DNA of 64,000 bases from Pampus argenteus. Lineage: Eukaryota; Chordata; Actinopteri; Scombriformes; Stromateidae. The stretch is taken from positions 1,116,001-1,180,000 of the forward strand of contig CM072870.1 of NCBI GenBank assembly GCA_036937835.1. The letters run 5' to 3'. Positions 1-11,036 of the stretch are shown in pieces (the first letter of the stretch is position 1; each line of letters starts with the position of its first letter). The notes under the pieces are model-generated. The model saw only the letters and a program-made list of their open reading frames with translations. It did not search any database and had not been told where the DNA came from. Position numbers and translations under genes: made by a program.

Positions 1-4
1 AAAA

Positions 5-174
5 CTCACTTCTGAGAGCTTCTTGCAGCTTTTACTGTAACATTTGTAAAAAATAGCTTTCTCTCAGGCCAAAACTGACAACTACAGTTTTTCTTAAACA
101 AGGAGCAATATTTTCGATCAAAACCATGTTTGCCATCAACAAGTAAGTGATTTCTAATGATTAGGACCAAAAAA
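5..174. repeat. Reference satellite monomer (type E, 170 bp)
   Basis: This is the first complete monomer, phased to start at CTCAC. In order it holds: the CTTCTGAGAGCTT segment; a T/C version of the usual CTGCAG (PstI) site; TTTTACTGTAACATTTGT; a run of six A's; the switch region GCTTTCTCTCAGGCC where B and H types carry their extra hairpin arm; an inverted repeat AAAACTG-7 nt-CAGTTTT; TTCTTAAACAAGG; an AATATT palindrome; and a right half ending in TAATGATTAGGACC plus an A-run. The phase is arbitrary. Monomers differ at about a dozen recurrent diagnostic positions, which is what allows the higher-order structure to be read. Confidence 0.9.
71..91. repeat. Inverted repeat AAAACTG / CAGTTTT inside the monomer (example)
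   Basis: There are perfect 7-bp arms around a 7-nt centre, ACAACTA. It recurs in most 169-bp and B-type monomers. In most H-type and many E-type monomers the right arm reads TAGTTTT (CTATAG instead of CTACAG), which turns one pair into a G-T mismatch. It could extrude as a small hairpin or act as a protein-binding dyad. Neither is shown by sequence alone. Confidence 0.85.
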
Positions 175-343
175 CTCACTTCTGAGAGCTTCCTGCAGCT
201 TTTACTGTAACATTTGTAAAAATAGCTTTCTCTCAGGCTAAAACTGACAACTACAGTTTTTCTTAAACAAGGAGCAATATTTTCAATCAAAACCATGTTT
301 GTCATCAACAAGTAACTGATTTCTAATGATTAGGACCAAAAAA

Positions 344-522
344 CTCACATCTGAGAGCTTCCTGCAGCTTTTACTGTAACAATTGTAAAAAATAGTTTTC
401 TCTCTGCGAGAGAAGGCCAAAACTGACAACTACAGTTTTTCTTAAACAAGGAGCAATATTTTCAATCAAAACCATGTTTGCCATCAACAAGTAACTGATT
501 TATAATGATTAGGACCAAAAAA
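344..522. repeat. Type B monomer (179 bp), example
   Basis: Type B is defined by CTCACATCTG at the start, ACAATTGT in place of ACATTTGT, six A's then TAGTTTT in place of TAGCTTT, and a CTCTCTGCGAGAG block. The 8-bp palindrome is at 379-386. The hairpin TTCTCTC-TGC-GAGAGAA is at 398-414 with seven perfectly paired arm bases. B monomers recur at regular positions in every mixed domain but are almost absent from 16,884-26,500, where only 17,418-17,596 is B-like. They act as spacing marks of the higher-order units: one per 518-bp trimer and two per 1,035-bp hexamer. Confidence 0.9.
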
Positions 523-2938
523 CTCACTTCTGAGAGCTTCGTGCAGCTTTTACTGTAACATTTGTAAAAATAGCTTTCTCTCAGGCTAAAACTGACAACT
601 ACAGTTTTTCTTAAACAAGGAACAATATTTTCAATCAAAACCATGTTTGCCATCAACAAGTAACTGATTTCTAATGATTAGGACCCAAAAACTCACTTCT
701 GAGAGCTTCCGCAGCTTTTACTGTAACATTTGTAAAAATAGCTTTCTCTCAGGCCAAAACTGACAACTACAGTTTTTCTTAAACAAGGAGCAATATTTTC
801 AATCAAAACCATGTTTGCCATCAACAAGTAACTGATTTCTAATGATTAGGACCAAAAAAACTCACTTCTGAGAGCTTCCTGCAGCTTTTACTGTAACATT
901 TGTAAAAATAGCTTTGTCTCAGGCCAAAACTGACAACTACAGTTTTTCTTAAACAAAGAGCAATATTTTCAATCAAAACCATGTTTGCCATCAACAAGTA
1001 ACTGATTTCTAATGATTAGGACCAAAAAACTCACATCTGAGAGCTTCCTGCAGCTTTTACTGTAACAATTGTAAAAAATAGTTTTCTCTCTGCGAGAGAA
1101 GGCCAAAACTGACAACTACAGTTTTTCTTAAACAAGGAGCAATATTTTCAATCAAAACCATGTTTGCCATCAACAAGTAACTGATTTCTAATGATTAGGA
1201 CCAAAAAACTCACTTCTGAGAGCTTCCTGCAGCTTTTACTGTAACATTTGTAAAAATAGCTTTCTCTCTGCGAGAGAAGGCCAAAACTGACAACTATAGT
1301 TTTTCTTAAACAAGGAGCCATATTTTCAATCAAAACCATGTTTGCCATCAACAAATAACTGATCTCTAATGATTAGGACCAAAAAACTCACTTCTGAGAG
1401 CTTCCTGCAGCTTTTACTGTAACATTTGTAAAAATAGCTTTGTCTCAGGCCAAAACTGACAACTACAGTTTTTCTTAAACAAGGAGCAATATTTTCAATC
1501 AAAACCATGTTTGCCATCAACAAGTAACTGATTTCTAATGATTAGGACCAAAAAACTCACATCTGAGAGCTTCCTGCAGCTTTTACTGTAACAATTGTAA
1601 AAAATAGTTTTCTCTCTGCGAGAGAAGGCCAAAAGTGACAACTACAGTTTTTCTTAAACAAGGAGCAATATTTTCAATCAAAACCATGTTTGCCATCAAC
1701 AAGTAACTGATTTCTAATGATTAGGACCAAAAAACTCACTTCTGAGAGATTCCTGCAGGTTTTACTGTAACATTTGTAAAAATAGCTTTCTCTCGGCGAG
1801 AGAAGGCCAAAACTGACAACTATAGTTTTTCTTAAACAAGGAGCCATATTTTCAATCAAAACCATGTTTGCCATCAACAAGTAACTGATTTCTAATGATT
1901 AGGACCAAAAAACTCACTTCTGAGAGCTTCCTGCAGCTTTTACTGTAACATTTGTAAAAATAGCTTTGTCTCAGGCCCAAACTGACAACTACAGTTTTTC
2001 TTAAACAAGGAGCAATATTTTCAATCAAAACCATGTTTGCCATCAACAAGTAACTGATTTCTAATGATTAGGACCAAAAAACTCACATCTGAGAGCTTCC
2101 TGCAGCTTTTACTGTAACAATTGTAAAAAATAGTTTTCTCTCTGCGAGAGAAGGCCAAAACTGACAACTACAGTTTTTCTTAAACAAGGAGCAATATTTT
2201 CAATCAAAACCATGTTTGCCATCAACAAGTAACTGATTTCTAATGATTAGGACCAAAAAACTCACCTCTGAGAGCTTCCTGCAGCTTTTACTGTAACATT
2301 TGTAAAAAATAGCTTTCTCTCAGGCCAAAACTGACAACTATAGTTTTTCTTAAACAAGGAGCCATATTTTCAATCAAAACCATGTTTGCCATCAACAAGT
2401 AACTGATTTCTAATGATTAGGACCAAAAAACTCACTTCTGAGAGCTTCCTGCAGCTTTTACTGTAACATTTGTAAAAATAGCTTTGTCTCAGGCCAAAAC
2501 TGACAACTACAGTTTTTCTTAAACAAGGAGCAATATTTTCAATCAAAACCATGTTTGCCATCAACAAGTAACTGATTTCTAATGATTAGGACCAAAAAAC
2601 TCACATCTGAGAGCTTCCTGCAGCTTTTACTGTCACAATTGTAAAAATAGCTTTCTCTCAGGCCAAAACTGACAACTACAGTTTTTCTTAAACAAGGAGC
2701 AATATTTTCAATCAAAACCATGTTTGCCATCAACAAGTAACTGATTTCTAATGATTAGGACCAAAAAAACTCACTTCTGAGAGCTTCCTGCAGCTTTTAC
2801 TCTAACATTTGTAAAAATAGCTTTGTCTCAGGCCAAAACTGACAACTACAGTTTTTCTTAAACAAGGAGCAATATTTTCAATCAAAACCATGTTTGCCAT
2901 CAACAAGTAACTGATTTCTAATGATTAGGACCAAAAAA

Positions 2939-5872
2939 CTCACTTCTGAGAGCTTCTTGCAGCTTTTACTGTAACATTTGTAAAAAATAGCTTTCTCTCA
3001 GGCCAAAACTGACAACTACAGTTTTTCTTAAACAAGGAGCAATATTTTCGATCAAAACCATGTTTGCCATCAACAAGTAAGTGATTTCTAATGATTAGGA
3101 CCAAAAAACTCACTTCTGAGAGCTTCCTGCAGCTTTTACTGTAACATTTGTAAAAATAGCTTTCTCTCAGGCTAAAACTGACAACTACAGTTTTTCTTAA
3201 ACAAGGAGCAATATTTTCAATCAAAACCATGTTTGTCATCAACAAGTAACTGATTTCTAATGATTAGGACCAAAAAACTCACATCTGAGAGCTTCCTGCA
3301 GCTTTTACTGTAACAATTGTAAAAAATAGTTTTCTCTCTGCGAGAGAAGGCCAAAACTGACAACTACAGTTTTTCTTAAACAAGGAGCAATATTTTCAAT
3401 CAAAACCATGTTTGCCATCAACAAGTAACTGATTTATAATGATTAGGACCAAAAAACTCACTTCTGAGAGCTTCGTGCAGCTTTTACTGTAACATTTGTA
3501 AAAATAGCTTTCTCTCAGGCTAAAACTGACAACTACAGTTTTTCTTAAACAAGGAACAATATTTTCAATCAAAACCATGTTTGCCATCAACAAGTAACTG
3601 ATTTCTAATGATTAGGACCCAAAAACTCACTTCTGAGAGCTTCCGCAGCTTTTACTGTAACATTTGTAAAAATAGCTTTCTCTCAGGCCAAAACTGACAA
3701 CTACAGTTTTTCTTAAACAAGGAGCAATATTTTCAATCAAAACCATGTTTGCCATCAACAAGTAACTGATTTCTAATGATTAGGACCAAAAAAACTCACT
3801 TCTGAGAGCTTCCTGCAGCTTTTACTGTAACATTTGTAAAAATAGCTTTGTCTCAGGCCAAAACTGACAACTACAGTTTTTCTTAAACAAAGAGCAATAT
3901 TTTCAATCAAAACCATGTTTGCCATCAACAAGTAACTGATTTCTAATGATTAGGACCAAAAAACTCACATCTGAGAGCTTCCTGCAGCTTTTACTGTAAC
4001 AATTGTAAAAAATAGTTTTCTCTCTGCGAGAGAAGGCCAAAACTGACAACTACAGTTTTTCTTAAACAAGGAGCAATATTTTCAATCAAAACCATGTTTG
4101 CCATCAACAAGTAACTGATTTCTAATGATTAGGACCAAAAAACTCACTTCTGAGAGCTTCCTGCAGCTTTTACTGTAACATTTGTAAAAATAGCTTTCTC
4201 TCTGCGAGAGAAGGCCAAAACTGACAACTATAGTTTTTCTTAAACAAGGAGCCATATTTTCAATCAAAACCATGTTTGCCATCAACAAATAACTGATCTC
4301 TAATGATTAGGACCAAAAAACTCACTTCTGAGAGCTTCCTGCAGCTTTTACTGTAACATTTGTAAAAATAGCTTTGTCTCAGGCCAAAACTGACAACTAC
4401 AGTTTTTCTTAAACAAGGAGCAATATTTTCAATCAAAACCATGTTTGCCATCAACAAGTAACTGATTTCTAATGATTAGGACCAAAAAACTCACATCTGA
4501 GAGCTTCCTGCAGCTTTTACTGTAACAATTGTAAAAAATAGTTTTCTCTCTGCGAGAGAAGGCCAAAAGTGACAACTACAGTTTTTCTTAAACAAGGAGC
4601 AATATTTTCAATCAAAACCATGTTTGCCATCAACAAGTAACTGATTTCTAATGATTAGGACCAAAAAACTCACTTCTGAGAGATTCCTGCAGGTTTTACT
4701 GTAACATTTGTAAAAATAGCTTTCTCTCGGCGAGAGAAGGCCAAAACTGACAACTATAGTTTTTCTTAAACAAGGAGCCATATTTTCAATCAAAACCATG
4801 TTTGCCATCAACAAGTAACTGATTTCTAATGATTAGGACCAAAAAACTCACTTCTGAGAGCTTCCTGCAGCTTTTACTGTAACATTTGTAAAAATAGCTT
4901 TGTCTCAGGCCCAAACTGACAACTACAGTTTTTCTTAAACAAGGAGCAATATTTTCAATCAAAACCATGTTTGCCATCAACAAGTAACTGATTTCTAATG
5001 ATTAGGACCAAAAAACTCACATCTGAGAGCTTCCTGCAGCTTTTACTGTAACAATTGTAAAAAATAGTTTTCTCTCTGCGAGAGAAGGCCAAAACTGACA
5101 ACTACAGTTTTTCTTAAACAAGGAGCAATATTTTCAATCAAAACCATGTTTGCCATCAACAAGTAACTGATTTCTAATGATTAGGACCAAAAAACTCACC
5201 TCTGAGAGCTTCCTGCAGCTTTTACTGTAACATTTGTAAAAAATAGCTTTCTCTCAGGCCAAAACTGACAACTATAGTTTTTCTTAAACAAGGAGCCATA
5301 TTTTCAATCAAAACCATGTTTGCCATCAACAAGTAACTGATTTCTAATGATTAGGACCAAAAAACTCACTTCTGAGAGCTTCCTGCAGCTTTTACTGTAA
5401 CATTTGTAAAAATAGCTTTGTCTCAGGCCAAAACTGACAACTACAGTTTTTCTTAAACAAGGAGCAATATTTTCAATCAAAACCATGTTTGCCATCAACA
5501 AGTAACTGATTTCTAATGATTAGGACCAAAAAACTCACATCTGAGAGCTTCCTGCAGCTTTTACTGTCACAATTGTAAAAATAGCTTTCTCTCAGGCCAA
5601 AACTGACAACTACAGTTTTTCTTAAACAAGGAGCAATATTTTCAATCAAAACCATGTTTGCCATCAACAAGTAACTGATTTCTAATGATTAGGACCAAAA
5701 AAACTCACTTCTGAGAGCTTCCTGCAGCTTTTACTCTAACATTTGTAAAAATAGCTTTGTCTCAGGCCAAAACTGACAACTACAGTTTTTCTTAAACAAG
5801 GAGCAATATTTTCAATCAAATCCATGTTTGCCATCAACAAGTAACTGATTTCTAATGTTTAGGACCAAAAAA
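2939..5872. repeat. 17-monomer higher-order repeat (2,934 bp), copy 2
   Basis: This is an offset copy of the preceding unit. Reading both by eye I noticed no difference from 1-2,886 against 2,935-5,820. The first mismatch is at 5,821 (T for A in CAAATCCATG), followed by ATGTTTAGG, so the copies part inside the 17th monomer. Near-identity over about 2.88 kb implies a very recent unequal exchange or amplification, if the assembly is correct here. Confidence 0.93.
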
Positions 5873-7554
5873 CTCACATCTGAGAGCTTCCTGCAGCTTT
5901 TACTGTAACAATTGTAAAAAATAGTTTTCTCTCTGCGAGAGACGGCCAAAAGTGACAACTACAGTTTTTCTTAAACAAGGAGCAATATTTTCAATCCAAA
6001 CCATGTTTGCTATCAACAAGTAACTGATTTCTAATGATTAGGACCAAAAAACTCACTTCTGAGAGCTTCCTGTAGCTTTTACTGTAACATTTGTAAAAAT
6101 AGCTTTCTCTCAGGCCAAAACTGACAACTACAGTTTTTCTTAAACAAGGAACAATATTTTCAATCAAAACCATGTTTGCCATCAACAAGTAACTGATTTC
6201 TAATGATTAGGACCCAAAAACTCACTTCTGAGAGCTTCCGCAGCTTTTACTGTAACATTTGTAAAAATAGCTTTCTCTCAGGCCAAAACTGACAACTACA
6301 GTTTTTCTTAAACAAGGAGCAATATTTTCAATCAAAACCATGTTTGCCATCAACAAGTAACTGATTTCTAATGATTAGGACCAAAAAACTCACTTCTGAG
6401 AGCTTCCTGCAGCTTTTACTGTAACATTTGTAAAAATAGCTTTGTCTCAGGCCAAAACTGACAACTACAGTTTTTCTTAAACAAGGAGCAATATTTTCAA
6501 TCAAAACCATGTTTGCCATCAACAAGTAACTGATTTCTAATGATTAGGACCAAAAAACTCACATCTGAGAGCTTCCTGCAGCTTTTACTGTAACAATTGT
6601 AAAAAATAGTTTTCTCTCAGGCCAAAACTGACAACTTTAGTTTTTCTTAAACAAGGAGCCATATTTTCAATCAAAACCATGTTTGCCATCAACAAGTAAC
6701 TGATTTCTAATGATTAGGACCAAAAAAACTCACTTCTGAGAGCTTCCTGCAGCTTTTACTGTAACATTTGTAAAAATAGCTTTGTCTCAGGCCAAAACTG
6801 ACAACTACAGTTTTTCTTAAACAAAGAGCAATATTTTCAATCAAAACCATGTTTGCCATCAACAAGTAACTGATTTCTAATGATTAGGACCAAAAAACTC
6901 ACATCTGAGAGCTTCCTGCAGCTTTTACAGTAACAATTGTAAAAAATAGTTTTCTCTCTGCGAGAGAAGGCCAAAACTGACAACTACAGTTTTTCTTAAA
7001 CAAGGAGCAATATTTTCAATCAAAACCATGTTTGCCATCAACAAGTAACTGATTTCTAATGATTAGGACCAAAAAACTCACTTCTGAGAGCTTCCTGCAG
7101 CTTTTACTGTAACATTTGTAAAAAATAGCTTTCTCTCAGGCCAAAACTGACAACTACAGTTTTTCTTAAACAAAGAGCAATATTTTCAATCAAAACCATG
7201 TTTGCCATCAACAAGTAACTGATTTCTAATGATTAGGACCAAAAAACTCACATCTGAGAGCTTCCTGCAGCTTTTACTGTAACAATTGTAAAAAATAGTT
7301 TTCTCTCTGCGAGAGAAGGCCAAAACTGACAACTACAGTTTTTCTTAAACAAGGAGCAATATTTTCAATCAAAACCATGTTTGCCATCAACAAGTAACTG
7401 ATTTCTAATGATTAGGACCAAAAAACTCACTTCTGAGAGCTTCCTGCAGCTTTTACTGTAACATTTGTAAAAAATAGCTTTCTCTCAGGCCAAAACTGAC
7501 AACTACAGTTTTTCTTAAACAAGGAGCAATATTTTCAATCAAAACCATGTTTGT
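5873..7554. repeat. Mixed monomers between higher-order units, with a chimeric monomer
   Basis: Monomer starts by my count are 5873 (B with GAGAGACGG), 6052 (Y, CTGTAGC), 6221 (C), 6389 (D), 6558 (B/E chimera), 6729 (D), 6898 (B), 7077 (E), 7247 (B) and 7426 (E). The two B-E pairs at 6898 and 7247 form a 349-bp tandem dimer. The stretch 5873-6557 continues the same order that follows the third 2.9-kb copy near 13,971. There are no genes here. Confidence 0.85.
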
Positions 7555-8926
7555 CATCAACAAGTAACTGATTTCTAATGATTAGGACCAAAAAACTCAC
7601 ATCTGAGAGCTTACTGCAGCTTTTACTGTAACAATTGTAAAAAATAGTTTTCTCTCTGCGAGAGAAGGCCAAAACTGACAACTACAGTTTTTCTTAAACA
7701 AGGAGCAATATTTTCAATCAAAACCATGTTTGCCATCAACAAGTAACTGATTTATAATGATTAGGACCAAAAAACTCACTTCTGAGAGCTTCCTGCAGCT
7801 TTTACTGTAACATTTGTAAAAATAGCTTTCTCTCAGGCTAAAACTGACAACTACAGTTTTTCTTAAACAAGGAACAATATTTTCAATCAAAACCATGTTT
7901 GCCATCAACAAGTAACTGATTTCTAATGATTAGGACCCAAAAACTCACTTCTGAGAGCTTCCGCAGCTTTTACTGTAACATTTGTAAAAATAGCTTTCTC
8001 TCAGGCCAAAACTGACAACTACAGTTTTTCTTAAACAAGGAGCAATATTTTCAATCAAAACCATGTTTGCCATCAACAAGTAACTGATTTCTAATGATTA
8101 GGACCAAAAAAACTCACTTCTGAGAGCTTCCTGCAGCTTTTACTGTAACATTTGTAAAAATAGCTTTGTCTCAGGCCAAAACTGACAACTACAGTTTTTC
8201 TTGAACAAGGAGCAATATTTTCAATCAAAACCATGTTTGCCATCAACAAGTAACTGATTTCTAATGATTAGGACCAAAAAACTCACATCTGAGAGCTTCC
8301 TGCAGCTTTTACTGTAACAATTGTAAAAAATAGTTTTCTCTCTGCGAGAGAAGGCCAAAACTGACAACTACATTTTTTCTTAAACAAGGAGCAATATTTT
8401 CAATCCAAACCATGTTTGCTATCAACAAGTAACTGATTTCTAATGATTAGGACCAAAAAACTCACTTCTGAGAGCTTCCTGTAGCTTTTACTGTAACATT
8501 TGTAAAAATAGCTTTCTCTCAGGCCAAAACTGACAACTACAGTTTTTCTTAAACAAGGAACAATATTTTCAATCAAAACAATGTTTGCCATCAACAAGTA
8601 ACTGATTTCTAATGATTAGGACCCAAAAACTCACTTCTGAGAGCTTCCGCAGCTTTTACTGTAACATTTGTAAAAATAGCTTTCTCTCAGGCCAAAACTG
8701 ACAACTTCAGTTTTTCTTAAACAAGGAGCAATATTTTCAATCAAAACCATGTTTGCCATCAACAAGTAACTGATTTCTAATGATTAGGACCAAAAAAACT
8801 CACTTCTGAGAGCTTCCTGCAGCTTTTACTGTAACATTTGTAAAAATAGCTTTGTCTCAGGCCAAAACTGACAACTACAGTTTTTCTTAAACAAAGAGCA
8901 ATATTTTCAATCAAAACCATGTTTGC
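7555..8926. repeat. 8-monomer higher-order repeat (1,372 bp), copy 1
   Basis: Private marks recur 1,372 bases downstream: GAGCTTACTGCAGC (about 7,605 and 8,977), TTCTTGAACAAGG, CTACATTTTTT, CAAAACAATG and GACAACTTCAG (8,700 and 10,072). The left limit is the T/C difference at 7,554 against 8,926. The unit contains a B monomer followed by A, C and D types, then a second B, Y, C, D set. Confidence 0.9.
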
Positions 8927-10298
8927 CATCAACAAGTAACTGATTTCTAATGATTAGGACCAAAAAACTCACATCTGAGAGCTTACTGCAGCTTTTACTG
9001 TAACAATTGTAAAAAATAGTTTTCTCTCTGCGAGAGAAGGCCAAAACTGACAACTACAGTTTTTCTTAAACAAGGAGCAATATTTTCAATCAAAACCATG
9101 TTTGCCATCAACAAGTAACTGATTTATAATGATTAGGACCAAAAAACTCACTTCTGAGAGCTTCCTGCAGCTTTTACTGTAACATTTGTAAAAATAGCTT
9201 TCTCTCAGGCTAAAACTGACAACTACAGTTTTTCTTAAACAAGGAACAATATTTTCAATCAAAACCATGTTTGCCATCAACAAGTAACTGATTTCTAATG
9301 ATTAGGACCCAAAAACTCACTTCTGAGAGCTTCCGCAGCTTTTACTGTAACATTTGTAAAAATAGCTTTCTCTCAGGCCAAAACTGACAACTACAGTTTT
9401 TCTTAAACAAGGAGCAATATTTTCAATCAAAACCATGTTTGCCATCAACAAGTAACTGATTTCTAATGATTAGGACCAAAAAAACTCACTTCTGAGAGCT
9501 TCCTGCAGCTTTTACTGTAACATTTGTAAAAATAGCTTTGTCTCAGGCCAAAACTGACAACTACAGTTTTTCTTGAACAAGGAGCAATATTTTCAATCAA
9601 AACCATGTTTGCCATCAACAAGTAACTGATTTCTAATGATTAGGACCAAAAAACTCACATCTGAGAGCTTCCTGCAGCTTTTACTGTAACAATTGTAAAA
9701 AATAGTTTTCTCTCTGCGAGAGAAGGCCAAAACTGACAACTACATTTTTTCTTAAACAAGGAGCAATATTTTCAATCCAAACCATGTTTGCTATCAACAA
9801 GTAACTGATTTCTAATGATTAGGACCAAAAAACTCACTTCTGAGAGCTTCCTGTAGCTTTTACTGTAACATTTGTAAAAATAGCTTTCTCTCAGGCCAAA
9901 ACTGACAACTACAGTTTTTCTTAAACAAGGAACAATATTTTCAATCAAAACAATGTTTGCCATCAACAAGTAACTGATTTCTAATGATTAGGACCCAAAA
10001 ACTCACTTCTGAGAGCTTCCGCAGCTTTTACTGTAACATTTGTAAAAATAGCTTTCTCTCAGGCCAAAACTGACAACTTCAGTTTTTCTTAAACAAGGAG
10101 CAATATTTTCAATCAAAACCATGTTTGCCATCAACAAGTAACTGATTTCTAATGATTAGGACCAAAAAAACTCACTTCTGAGAGCTTCCTGCAGCTTTTA
10201 CTGTAACATTTGTAAAAATAGCTTTGTCTCAGGCCAAAACTGACAACTACAGTTTTTCTTAAACAAAGAGCAATATTTTCAATCAAAACCATGTTTGC
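8927..10298. repeat. 8-monomer higher-order repeat (1,372 bp), copy 2
   Basis: This is a tandem copy of 7,555-8,926 carrying the same private variants. Identity extends slightly beyond the unit, to about 10,349, where GAGCTTCCTGC replaces the GAGCTTACTGC of copy 1. The shared rare variants show this duplication is younger than the split of the monomer types it contains. Confidence 0.9.
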
Positions 10299-10518
10299 CA
10301 TCAACAAGTAACTGATTTCTAATGATTAGGACCAAAAAACTCACATCTGAGAGCTTCCTGCAGCTTTTACTGTAACAATTGTAAAAAATAGTTTTCTCTC
10401 TGCGAGAGAAGGCCAAAACTGACAACTACAGTTTTTCTTAAACAAGGAGCAATATTTTCAATCAAAACCATGTTTGCCATCAACAAGTAACTGATTTCTA
10501 ATGATTAGGACCAAAAAA

Positions 10519-11036
10519 CTCACTTCTGAGAGCTTCCTGCAGCTTTTACTGTAACATTTGTAAAAAATAGCTTTCTCTCAGGCCAAAACTGACAAGTACA
10601 GTTTTTCTTAAACAAGGAGCAATATTTTCGATCAAAACCATGTTTGCCATCAACAAGTAAGTGATTTCTAATGATTAGGACCAAAAAACTCACTTCTGAG
10701 AGCTTCCTGCAGCTTTTACTGTAACATTTGTAAAAATAGCTTTCTCTCAGGCTAAAACTGACAACTACAGTTTTTCTTAAACAAGGAGCAATATTTTCAA
10801 TCAAAACCATGTTTGTCATCAACAAGTAACTGATTTCTAATGATTAGGACCAAAAAACTCACATCTGAGAGCTTCCTGCAGCTTTTACTGTAACAATTGT
10901 AAAAAATAGTTTTCTCTCTGCGAGAGAAGGCCAAAACTGACAACTACAGTTTTTCTTAAACAAGGAGCAATATTTTCAATCAAAACCATGTTTGCCATCA
11001 ACAAGTAACTGATTTCTAATGATTAGGACCAAAAAA
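10519..11036. repeat. 518-bp trimer, partial extra copy of the start of the 2.9-kb unit
   Basis: Three monomers (170, 169 and 179 bp) match the first three monomers of the 17-mer units, including TTTTCGATC and AAGTAAGTG, and are followed at once by another full set starting at 11,037. Local differences are GACAAGTACAG near 10,593 and CTGCAG where the next copy has TTGCAG. It looks like a one-trimer slip at the left edge of the third copy. Confidence 0.82.

Larger units (their letters stand above)
5..2938. repeat. 17-monomer higher-order repeat (2,934 bp), copy 1
   Basis: Monomer starts by my count are 5, 175, 344, 523, 692, 861, 1030, 1209, 1387, 1556, 1735, 1913, 2082, 2261, 2431, 2600 and 2770. 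Lengths are 169, 170, 178 or 179 and sum to 2,934. The order mixes types E, A, B, C, D and two H monomers (1209-1386 and 1735-1912). Rare private marks include GAGATTCCTGCAGG near 1747, GGCCCAAACTG near 1975, TGTCACAATT near 2631 and TACTCTAAC near 2799. All recur 2,934 bases downstream. The upstream edge is cut by the window. Confidence 0.95.

Noticed and set aside
6..311. Open frames of about 65-104 codons on the minus strand, present in nearly every monomer
   Set aside because: They arise because one frame of the repeat lacks stops over slightly more than one monomer. They usually need TTG starts, overlap one another, end wherever monomer length shifts the frame, and show no sign of coding constraint or of a known domain.
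398..414. Intrinsic transcription terminator
   Set aside because: The hairpin TTCTCTC-TGC-GAGAGAA is followed by GGCC and an A-rich stretch, not a T-tract on this strand. It repeats once per B or H monomer with no gene upstream.
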